The notes under the pieces: model-generated
The model's input: the letters and a program-made list of their open reading frames with translations, nothing else
The model's database searches: none
Told to the model about the DNA's origin: nothing
Source: Melampsora larici-populina 98AG31
Lineage: Eukaryota; Basidiomycota; Pucciniomycetes; Pucciniales; Melampsoraceae
Direction: 5' to 3'
DNA length: 64,000 nucleotides
Assembly (NCBI RefSeq): GCF_000204055.1
Contig: NW_006768769.1
Coordinates: forward strand, 1,524,855 to 1,588,854
Part shown: in pieces, positions 33,809-44,600 of the stretch
Layout: each line of letters starts with the position of its first letter
Position numbering within the stretch: position 1 is the stretch's first letter
Position numbers and translations under genes: made by a program

Positions 33809-34996
33809 TCAAACAGAACCTGTTGGAATTTGTGCAGGTGATGTTTGAGGTTGTGTAACAGGTGTTTGAGTTTGTGTAACAGCTGTTTGATTTCTTGGTA
33901 AATTGAAACATGGATCAATCCAATATGTATTCCAATTTAATACTTTACCAGGTGGACCTAACAATAATAATAGATAATCAGTTCAAATTACTTTCACTGT
34001 GCCTGTGGAGGGAGCCCTAGACGTTGAGGGCCCTCAAGAGGACAAAGGCAAGCCTTTGTACTTATTGAAGCCCCCAATATCTGGGGCAGTCCACATGGGC
34101 ACTGTGTTTGTTTTCTACATTATTTTGATGGATCAGATTGACTTACCATACAAACAATCAACATTAGGTAAAGAGTTTTCTGCACATTTTTTATCTATCA
34201 GAAAGAGAGAAAAAAGCCATTAAAAAGTTTGAGATTGTGATTTAATAAGTTTTGAAATATATATAAGGAGTATGATTCACTTACCACAACACATCTAGTA
34301 ATTTCATTTTTTATGAGATCATTTTACAATCCAATTTTGTTCAATTGATCAATGGAGAATTCATTAAATTTAAATACCCAAATCAAATTATATACCAGGT
34401 TTTAAATTGATCAAAAAAGACTTACCTCTCTTACCTGCAACCGGAATTGTTGAGGTGATTTTTGATCTCCCTTTGGAAAGAGACTCAGTTTTAATGTGTT
34501 TAATGAATTACAACCTCCCCAATCCATTGGACTATATTGCCAACTAGCTTTTCCAAACCCTATTGAATCATATCCACCTGGTATATAATTATTTATATCC
34601 ATCATAGGATCACCACAAGTACCACTGCTTATAGTTTGTTGTCCCATATTTCCTTGTTGCATATTCCCTTGTTGCATATTCCCTTGTTGCATATATCCTT
34701 GTCCCATATTTTGTTGTCCCATATTTTGTACTTCACAAGTTCCATCTCTTTGCCATGTAACTACTACTTCACCTGCAAAATCTGGATCTGATTCTGTCCA
34801 TTTATATTTTATAATAGCCGATTCTGATTTGATTTCTTTGATCTATCCATCATTTAATTATGGATTTTTATTAAATTTAAAGTTGTTGCAAGATCATCAG
34901 CTTTGATACTCGGTTTTTTGGTTTATATATGATTGAAATATTACTTACCATAAGGAAGAAAAAATATGAACAAAATAAACTAAATTTCATAAACAT
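33809..34996 (-). CDS. Small secreted protein with Met/Gln-rich pentapeptide repeats
   Basis: Five exons in phase: 34996-34949 (signal peptide MFMKFSLFCSYFFFLM), 34842-34435, a 10-nt microexon 34294-34285, 34179-34147, 33957-33809; about 215 residues (three more if the second donor, GAG|GTAAGT at 34426, is used). After the leader come a region with TWQRDGTCEV, NMQQG repeats (three units plus variants) and a Cys-containing domain (GTCGDPM, WQYSPMDWGGCNSL), then MCC from the microexon, VDCLYGPPGKVLNWNTYWID and PCFNLPR, and a Thr/Gln/Pro-rich tail. Even Cys spacing and a signal peptide suggest a disulfide-bonded extracellular protein, a candidate effector. Family not recognised. Confidence 0.75.
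33995..34106. mobile_element. 112-bp CACTG-ended miniature element in an intron
   Basis: A GC-rich 112-bp block inside the last intron (33958-34146) of the secreted-protein gene, in otherwise very AT-rich DNA. Ends CACTGTGCCTGTGG and the complement of CCACATGGGCACTGTG are imperfectly inverted, and TTT occurs on both sides. CACTG termini with a 3-bp target repeat would fit a CACTA/CMC-type MITE. Short, so tentative. Confidence 0.45.
34660..34722 (-). repeat. 15-bp coding minisatellite (NMQQG repeats)
   Basis: In-frame ttgttgcatattccc units (plus-strand reading) encoding NMQQG, flanked by NMGQQ/NMGQG variants, within exon 2 of the secreted-protein gene. Confidence 0.85.
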
Positions 34997-36448
34997 TTTC
35001 TTGTTTAAATCTTGGTATGTTGATACAATCTTTAAATGAAAATATCTACAATATATTCTCTTAAAAAGTATATGATAAAGTTTGAACTTGAAGTATTTGA
35101 TGAAAATCGAAATAAGGGATGAGATTCGTAAATAGAAAAAAAAGCATATATGTACCTTTGATTGAACCGAAAGCAGAAGAGGCAATTGATCATCATAAGT
35201 ACCTCTTTATTACTTTACTTCATCGATGATCATAGTGACAACAACACCGACCTCGAACTCTACCTCAGTGTTGCACACATGAACAGTTATCTTCGGTATG
35301 AAAAGCTGTAGAGGGAAGACAAGTTTGCTCACTACAATTTGGGCATAGGTCCTCAAGTCCCTCGCTAAAGCTCGGAGCTCAGAGTTAGATCGTCACATCG
35401 ACGACGTTGATGTTAGTCTTGTAGGCGCTCGATCCTTTAAAATTTAATTCCAAGCCTCCATTGATACCCAATATGATTAGGAGGATTACGATCATGGGTT
35501 GACGATGTTTTACGTTTTACCGAAACAGGAATTGACCATAGTTTCCTCTTGTTGAACATTTGTGACTAAATCGATTATGAAGTGATATCTATACGTGTGA
35601 ATCACATTTCGTTTTGTTTCTTTCGAAAAAGAAACCCTTTCAAGCTTTCCTCTATGACTTTCTCATCCAGTCAACTCCCTTCTCCCTTTCACCTGCATAA
35701 CCCGCTAAATGCTAAGCTTAAACTAAGGACCTCTTTCTTGTAGTATCTTTTCACAATATGAGAAAAGAGAGTAACTCGAGAGAATTTGGTTGCCAGATGG
35801 GATAAATGTACGGCAACATTTGGTTGGGAGTAAAACACACATAAATCTAATCATGAACACAAAACGGTACCACAGACAAAGAACAAGCTTTACCCAAAAC
35901 TATATGGCATACCATGAATGACTCCATTGTGATCAGGATTCAAAGATATGTAAGACCAAGTTCAAAGCCTTGTTCATTCTCAAATTAGATCAAAACATTA
36001 CCATACAAATTCACAAAACTGTTACTACCACAAGACCTAAACCAAAAAAAAAAATGAAATCAAAATAAGATCCAAACCGATAAACTTGATAGAAATCTTA
36101 CAATTCATACTTTTTACATACATATATATATAAACATAAACAAAAAAACCCATAATTTGAGTTTCTTTTAGGATTCTAAAACTACAACAAGAGATTAAGA
36201 ATAATAAGAATACTAAAAGATAATAATAAAATAAAGATATCATTTAAATTGATATGATCTTAAGATGTACTAATTTCAAGTCCTATAAAATATACAAAAA
36301 CAAAACATTGAGATAAGAATACTAATAATACTGAGAAGACAACTTGCTAAATAAATCAGTGGTACCAAAACAAACTAAACAAAACACTTTCCATCCTGTA
36401 GCTAATGATCATTACAATAAGAGACAAAAAGATATAAAGAATAACGTT
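34997..36448. other. Intergenic, no supported gene
   Basis: Very AT-rich (A-runs at 36000-36300). Contains upstream DNA of the secreted-protein gene and the 3' side of the RING-TRAF-ZZ gene. Short ORFs here are compositional. Confidence 0.55.
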
Positions 36449-37957
36449 TCATCTTTGAGGATGAACAAAACGAGTCATTGGATGACTAAGAGGATGAGGA
36501 GGACGAGGTAAAGCGAAACAAAGATGACATAAACTAATCAAAAGCAAACATACAAATCAGTCCGAGTAGATCTCAAGGAACAGAGAAGATCAAAAAGAAA
36601 CTTAACTCGTAATCTGCACATAAGGTACATTTGAAACGAGGTCCTACGACTTGAAACCCACAGTGATTACAACTGACTCTCGGATGAGTTATTTTCCATT
36701 CGGGTAACTGCTTATTTTCGTTCAATAAGATTAGTAACTTGGGATAGAAAGATAAAGATGACGATGAGGAAAACTTACGGAAATAACGTTGACATCTGAG
36801 GGGTTTCGGATGGGTACAAAGTCATGAATCGGATGATGATGAGAAATTGAACCATAACAAGTTTCACATGAATCTAAATCTGGACATTTCAAACCTGATG
36901 AAATAGAACCAAGGATTAGACAATGGGAAAAGAAATCCATCAAGTAGAAGAAAGAGAGACTGACATTTGTAACGAGTACCACGGATATGACAACGACAGA
37001 AATCACAGGTTGCTCGATGAGTTGGTTGATCGGTTGAAGAAGGTCTACTTGGATCATCATGTCGAATAGGTGAACCAGGATCAATGGTAGGAGAGTTTTC
37101 GATTGATTTCTTTAATTCTAATTGAAGCTAAATCAACTACATTAGGTTTTTGAAAATCACCAAAAAGTCAAAACTCAGTTTGTTTTAAAGACTTACTTTC
37201 TCTACTTTATCTTTCCACATTTCAATCGTTTCTATATAATCTTTTGATTCTTTTTTAAGTATGGTGATTTCTCTAGCTAATTTCTTCCAACGTTCTTTAA
37301 AGGTTTCTTCTTCATCAAGTTTAGGTGTCTGATTCTCATTTGTATTGTTTATAGTTGTAGTAAGAGATTGGGCTTGATGATTAGATGAATCTAAGTTAAG
37401 GATTGACGATTTAGATTCAGGACAATATCTTTCTAAATGATCTTTCCAATTATCTCTTCTACCTTCCCAACTACAACCTAATGAACAAAACACCACAAGT
37501 TCTTGGACTAATTCGTTTAAGATCTTTGGAGGTTGGGTTAAACGTGATGGTGTTAATGGTGATCGATCAACTGGACAAGTAGGTATATGTTTAATCCTGT
37601 GAATAGATTTGAAGAATCAGTTTGATTGATCAAATTAAAGCTTTTTTGGGATCAGAGAAATCAAGGAATGAAAGCTTACCAGGTGTGAATACATTTCTTA
37701 CAAAAGATATGACCACAGAAAGAAGCCACAAGAGGATCGATCCATGGTTCACTAAAAAGAAAATCAAAAGGACAAATCAGTTTAATATCGATTGGAGGAA
37801 AGAATGATTTGCAAAAGACTAACGAGCAAATCGAACAAAGTAATGAATTACTTATATGGTTTTCATCACGATACATGAAACCTGATTGAGAGATAAATTT
37901 GGATACATCTAATTCGAGTGATGAAGTTGAAAGTGAAGTGGATGGAGTGGATGTCAT
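36449..37957 (-). CDS. RING - TRAF-type zinc finger - coiled coil - two ZZ zinc fingers protein
   Basis: Seven exons in phase, about 360 residues, probable E3 ubiquitin ligase or adaptor. Start at 37957 (MTSTPSTSLSTSS). Exons 1-3 build a RING: CSIC, SFCGHIFCKKC, then CPVDRSPL, where the last ligand pair is C-x2-D as in several TRAF-like RINGs. Next is a TRAF-type finger (CSLGCSWEGRRDNWKDHLER, YC) and a charged helix (ETFKERWKKLAREITILKKE, DYIETIEMWKDKVEK) likely to form a coiled coil. Then come two ZZ fingers: CDFCRCHIRGTRYKC, CPDLDSCETCYGSISHHHP and CNHCGFQVVGPRFKCTLC, YDLCHLCFALPRPPHPLSHP; stop at 36449. ZZ domains bind protein N-termini or modified histones in other proteins. No close named homologue recalled. 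Confidence 0.8.
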
Positions 37958-38677
37958 CTTTCTTGAGATTGATCGTGATGGTCGAGGCTGAGGTCAAGAG
38001 AACCAATCAACTCAAACTTGGAAAACACTGATAATTATGTACTTAAGACTTAAACCCACTTAACATAAAGAACCCCAAGGCACAAAACCATCCTCAACAC
38101 ATTTCAGCACTCACAACAAAATTCGTGCAAGTGATACAATCGAAGTCTCCTGAAGCTTAACTGCTTGAAAGTCTCCCAGAGTATCACCATTGTTCTTTAA
38201 AAATCCCACAAGGATACTCTTCAGGCTTACAGATAATGAAAGTGTTTTACCGGTCCTAGAACAACATATTTTGGTTGATAGCCAAATGGCTCCAATAGCA
38301 CTTGAAGTTGAGGCAATGGAGAAAAAAACTTGTATTAACTGTATCACTCAAAGATCATCTCACTTTATATGGCACAAAGAAGAGGTTGAAAGCAAAAATC
38401 GGATGACAAAAAGAGTCACAAAGTTTATGTGACAGTTTCAGAACCGATGCATCGAGGGAGAATTGAAGGCACTATAAACGTCTGTTTCTGAGGATTCAAC
38501 CTTGCAAAATTGAACATTTGTGTTCCTTCAGTGAATGATTAAGCATCACATGATGAACAAGAAAAATCGAAATTTTATCAGAAGCAGCACTTCAAAGTAA
38601 ATCAATCAAATCCGACGTAGTGCACAAGATCCACATGTCTTTCTGATGTCTATCGTGGTCCTCTTCCTAGGGAGTAA
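37958..38677. other. Intergenic, no supported gene
   Basis: The part from about 38560 is homologous to 48075-48150, i.e. 3' flank of the duplicated secreted-protein genes. Otherwise nothing recognisable. Confidence 0.55.
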
Positions 38678-41600
38678 TTAAGCATGAACCAACCTGACCT
38701 TTCGTGCTTCGAATAGGATCTAAGTATCGGTAAAACATTGTGTACATGCTGAGAAAGGAACAAGACCATCTCGTCAATTCTTTAGGCTTTGTAGAACGTC
38801 TTGGATTTAGCTTACTTATGTACGGGATTTTGTCTGGAGTCCCTTTGCACACATAATGTCGACCTCCATGGTTATAACAACCTAAATAATTTGATCCACA
38901 TTCCAAGGTGTATAAAAGTCTGAAATGAGCTATGGAAAACAGGATGCTAAAGAGATGGGGGACCCACCGTATCCTCCTTCGTCTAACCAATGATACCTTG
39001 CGCACCTTTGAGTGGTTTCGCCACTGGTGGTGCCTTCAAGTATACAGCCACCCAATTCAACCCATTTGTCTCCTACAGATTGACATTCATAAAGTAGATG
39101 TGCACGAATGAGCTTCTTTGCGAGAATTCATCATCACACGATGAGTTTCTTCATGTAAATGATACTTACCCTTATGATAACAGCCTCGGTTATGGCAATT
39201 TTGCTGGGCCAGTGTATGCGTTCCAGGTTGACAGACTTCGAGCGTTAGAAGAGACATATGGAATCAGTTTGTTCGGTGGCGCGGGTTGTTGTGTGTTACT
39301 CAGAGATGTGGCCCTGGGGCCTGGTTTGCATAAGACGAAGCCGGACTTTTTTAGAGCGCAGAGAGTACTTGCGGGTGGCCAAAAAGCTCGGCGCTGGGTC
39401 CCTCACTGAGGGACCCCCCTACTCGCGTAGAAGAGAAAGTGAGAGAATTAGCCCGAAACTTAACCCCAGTCTGACTAGAGGGTGGTGGGCGGGAAAAAAA
39501 ACAACGAAAGAGACAATATAACCGAGAAGAACTAGTTTTGAAGAAACAGGTACACTATTACGACGAAAATGGATAACGCTTGTACTTGGATACGTTTATT
39601 AAGTGTATAGTGTACTTTTGTATATAGGAAGTAGATGTGAAAAGATCAACAACTTGGAAAAAGTGAAATTGAGAATTACAAAACGTTTGCTAGAGGAATG
39701 AAAAATCTGGACTGGCTTGGCGCGGGTCTTCCGTTGGGGGGAAAGTCGCAGTGCCAATTTTGTTGCACCTCTTTCGTGAGTGCTCGACAACAACCTTTGC
39801 TGATTTCCTCACTTTCCACATATTCCACTCTGATAATACTCACGTACCATCCCCGAGGAATCAGTTTGTTCGGTGGCGCGGGTTGTTGTGTGTTACTCAG
39901 AGATGTGGCCCTGGGGCCTGGTTTGCATAAGACGAAGCCGGACTTTTTTAGAGCGCAGAGAGTACACCGCCCTCGTATTTGTGAGAGTCGATGATGGTAG
40001 GTAAAAGATTCTTGATGTGCGGTGTATGGCGCTGTGGCACGACTCTGCATGATTGGTGAGTTACGCCGAGTCACGTACGAGAGGGACCCTGTCTAGGCGG
40101 GGAATTTTCTCCGGGTACGACGCCGTGCGCCCTGGCTTCGTGCGGAGCAGGAAAGTCAGTTTGGGAATTTAGCTCGAGTGTGTAACACTGGGAGCTCACT
40201 GTCACCGGATGGTGGTCCTTCTGTGTCGCTGAACAGCGTGTTTCGGGAACGAACAGTAGACGTGGCTCCTATAAAGGGCGAGCGTCAGCACGTGTGAGTG
40301 AAGTCCAACGGACGATGCACTCACCAGTGTATCCAACAGTTGGTGCTGTTGGATAGTCTCGAGAACTTGCCCGACCGTCTTCAGGCAGTAGCTGTGAGAA
40401 GGACAGGACGGTCAGTTCGAACGAAATGTGGGAAGCTTGGGAGGGACGAGTACATACAGGAGCATTCATTGGGAATTGAATATGCTCCCCGACTGTAAGT
40501 CCGGTCTGCGGCATGTGGTCTTCGGCCTCTTTCATATTGAGTATCGGGTGGTTTCTGACGTAGAGTTTCCAAGCATCAGATTGCCATCGTCCAATCGCTT
40601 GGATGGTTGATAAGGCGGTTCCTGACTGTGCTAGCGCAGTTGCCCCCCCAGCTCGGAGGGAGTGGCCAGATCTAGTCGTCCTGAAGATGGACTGGAGGCG
40701 GGAGATGAACCAAGACCTCGTTGGCAGTTCACCATTAGAGCGTATCAAGAGAATGCTGTGGGATGGAAATAGGTCGTCTCTCAGGTTTACATAGCGGACC
40801 AGAGTCCGTACCGGGCAAAGTCGAGAGTTTGGCCGACGTAGTATGGCTACCGGGCTGCTCTTGAATTTTCGATCGCCTTTGTGGTAGGGTAGGGTGTATT
40901 GAGCCACTTTCCCGCATGTTGATATCACCAGTGTGGATCGACGGATTGACTTCCTGACGTTACAAAGCTTTAGCACGTCGGGCACCACTAGCTCGCCGAG
41001 TCTGTGGAGGGCTGCGAAGCCCAAGGCCAGAATGGTGTTGAAGAGGAGATCATCGAATGATGAGTTGAAGGCGTTGGAGGCAATGGAAAGGTCCATGAGT
41101 GTGAATGCGTTTGCATGTTTGGTAGGTTCGGATAGCTGCTTCTCGATGCCTATAAGGGTTTGTCTGACATTGTCCGATAAGCGGTAAACCACTATATCCG
41201 GAAAGGTGGGTTTGAAGTGGCAAGTGATGCCGGTAAGGTAGGTCTTGATGGTTGTCGGTTTTACCTCGCGGCCGACTACCGAGATGAAGTGGCATAGATT
41301 GATTTCGGACGGTTCAGGTAGGATTTTGTGGTCTTCGCAGAAGGTGAGGAATCTGTGGGCTCCACACTCGTATTTTGATTTTGATGCTGGTTCTAAATGG
41401 TGGTTACGGTCTGCTGTGCTGAGGTCTTCTCTCTCGTCGAACGAGAGAACATGTTTGGTGGAAGGATTTTTGGAAGGCATGGTTCTGAAGCAAAGATGGA
41501 TAGTGCAGGAATGTAGCAGGGCACGGTTTGGGTTGTTGTTGTTCGCGATGTCGGTGTTATTTCGAACGGCGGATCCCTCCGTCGAGGGACTTTGGGATGG

Positions 41601-44600
41601 CTGGGAGGGTTAGGTGGACGCGAGAGGGAGGTGCTTCACAGCCCCCAATCGCAAGTCACTGGCAGGCCAGTGCCTCCCACCAACCCTAGCAAGTTATGAG
41701 CAAGTTATGAGAAAGTTATGAAATGGATATCAAATGGATAACATCCATCGATTGAGAATTTGTTGAGAAGTGGTTGGGAGACCACCAAAATTGAGATGAT
41801 GTCCTACAGCATCATAAACCTGTACAAACCTGCTCCTGTATTTCCCCACCAAGAATATATAGTTTATTAACCTTTGTGACATAAATTGACTGTTTTATTG
41901 AGGTTTGAAAAAAAAATCACGGACAAAAAATACTATTTTTGTACTATACCTAAGAATTGATTCTGGAATATCTTCCAGCTTCATCAATATACAGACACAA
42001 AAAAATTGATATTCCTTTTCAAAACATGTTTCTCCCCATTTGAGTCCCCTAACGCCCTCCAGGGTGGGCAGTATTTCTACATGTAATTCCTGAATGTGGC
42101 AACAAGTTTGATTTTCTGAAGTTCTTTGCCCCAAGAAAAATTTTGAGGGAACATATTGCCAAAATCATCCTGATCTTGATTGATGTACATGTAGATGGTA
42201 TTTGACAAAAATTTCTGCCATAAACTTTGCCGTATTCTGCCTAGAAACAAAGAATCAATCAAATTGTTGACTGCTCATGTACACACCACAATTACATATA
42301 GAAATACTGCCCATACAGGAAGGTTCTAGGGGACAAAAATGTGGAGAAACATGTTTTCAAAAGGAATATCAATTTTTTTGTGTATGTATATTGATGAAGC
42401 TGGAAGATATTCCAGAATCAATTCTTAGGTACAGTACAAAAATAGTATTTTTTGTCCGTGATTTTTTTTTCAAACCTCAATAACTCAGTCAATTTATGTC
42501 ACAAAGGTTGATACACTATATATTCTTGGTGGGGAAATACAGGAGCAGGTTTGTACAGGTTTATGATGCTGTATGACATCATCTCAATTTTGGTGGTATG
42601 ACATATTTTGCTGGTAACTGACCCAAAACATCTTGATAGCAGATGGATGTTATGCTGAAAACCAATTGAAGTTTTGTTGAAAACATTTTGGAGACATCGG
42701 ATGTACTGGCCTGCCAGTGACCAGTAGTTGGGGGCTGTGCTTTGCTGTTTGGGATGATGTGACGTCGAGACAGGGCTTCGGCGATACTGTTTCGTTTGCC
42801 TGCTACGTGTCTTACCGTGATGTTCAGATCGTGTTTCAGCATTTTGGAGACCGCGTGCCTGAAGAGAACTCGAACTGAATCTGTTGGGCAGTGTGTGCTA
42901 AAGAGATAGCACACGGATTTGTTGTCTGTGAGTATGAGGATTTTTGTTGGAGATGCTGCGAGCGACAGGTCGATCGCCGTGACTACTGCTAGGAGTTCGG
43001 CCCAGTAGATTTCTCTAGATGGCGGAGGTAGAGTCATGTCCCACGTTTTGTTGGACCTCGGGTTCCAGATCCCGATTCCCGTCGGACAGGCGTCACAGAA
43101 GAACACGGCGTCCGCTGATTCGAGCTCCCAGTGGAATGAGCTCATGATAGTCCTGCCGTTCCATTGTCTCAGGGCTTCTGCCAGCCATTTCAGGTCTTCT
43201 CTCGTGGTTTTGTTCAGCGGAACGTTGGCGTTGCGTAATGTCTTTCCTGCTATCTTGTCCCAAGATGATTGCAGAGACCATCTGCCGAGAGGGAACGTAT
43301 TTAGTGCCCAATTGGCCCAACCGGTCAGGCGCTGCCATTCGATTAAGGGCTGGGATTGGCAGAGGACGAATTGTTCCAGCTGCGCCACCAGAGCCGACCG
43401 TTTTTCTTCCGCTAGCGCTATCGTCATCGTGTCGCAGTCAATCATGTGTCCAATGATTTCGAGCTTGCTGCCCCAAAGCTGCTTTTCCCATGCCCATGGG
43501 ATGTTCAGGAAATCGAACAGGGAAAGGAACTTTGCTTGGCTTAGCGGTATGCAGTGGCTTTTGAAAGTGACGAGCTCGGTGGCCAGGTTGACCCCCCATG
43601 AGTTGTCCATGTAGGAGTTGAGGTCGGTAATGCCGAGCTCGTAGTAGGCGATCCACAGGACCACGGAGAAGAAGCTACACCAGAGTTTTGGCGAGCTGGC
43701 GCAGCCGAAATTTACACACCTGTCGATATGGTACTTGTTCTCAATTCTGATTGCTTGGCGTAGTTGCCATTGTCGATGTACAGGTAGAATTCTGAAAGCG
43801 GAATCAACATCCGATTTCCAGGCAACGGTCTTCTTGGGGCTTCCCTTAGAAGGTGCGACCCATACATAGTTTGAAGTGATCATTAGTGGTTTCTTCTGAG
43901 GTGCTCGTTTCTTGATGAGGGAGGGAACAAAGGAGGCTATGGAGTCGAGTTTGATTTTAATTTTAGTTTTGTCGATTTGGTCGTTGGGGGATGGGGAGCC
44001 GTAGCTCATGTTCGTACACATGCGGGTTTTCCCCGAATGTTTGTTGGTGGCAAGACATAGAGGAGCACATTTCATGCCTTGGAGGGGGGAGTTAAAGCCT
44101 TCTGAAAATCTACCGAGTTTCACGTCCTTGTCGCGTGTTTTGCGCAGGAGCTCGAGACCTTCTTTGGAATTGACATGGTTTTGATGGATGGTCGTCTCTG
44201 GCGATGGGAGCGTTGAAAGTGGCCAGAAGCCTTCTTGGAGGCCAAGTAAGATCGACTCGATGAATGGTTGGTTGGGGTGGGATTTTGTCATGAGGCGTAG
44301 CCGAGAGGAATTTATTGGACAGATTATTTTGAAAAGGTGAGGGTTCTTTTTGATGGCAAAGGCGGCCAGTGGATCATCAGAAAGGTCCGGTGCAGAAGGG
44401 AGGGGTTCGGCGTCTAAAGAGAAGTTGACTGAAGCCGAGAAATGTTCGGCATCTGGCTCTACTTCTAGGCCCCGGAGGAATTTTCGGTCATTGGGCCTAT
44501 GCGTGCGCGATGATTCCTCTATGAGGGGCATCACATCCCACCTTGTTGCATAAGTTATGGCGTCGCTCGCAGTCGTCGTCCGACTTTTTGCAAATGTTAG

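Noticed and set aside
40298..41613. Plus-strand ORFs opposite the Ngaro recombinase and gag/pol
   Set aside because: They are antisense shadows of the minus-strand coding frames, with no domains of their own.
43036..43614. 192-codon plus-strand ORF
   Set aside because: Antisense to the RT/RNase H coding sequence; no independent support.
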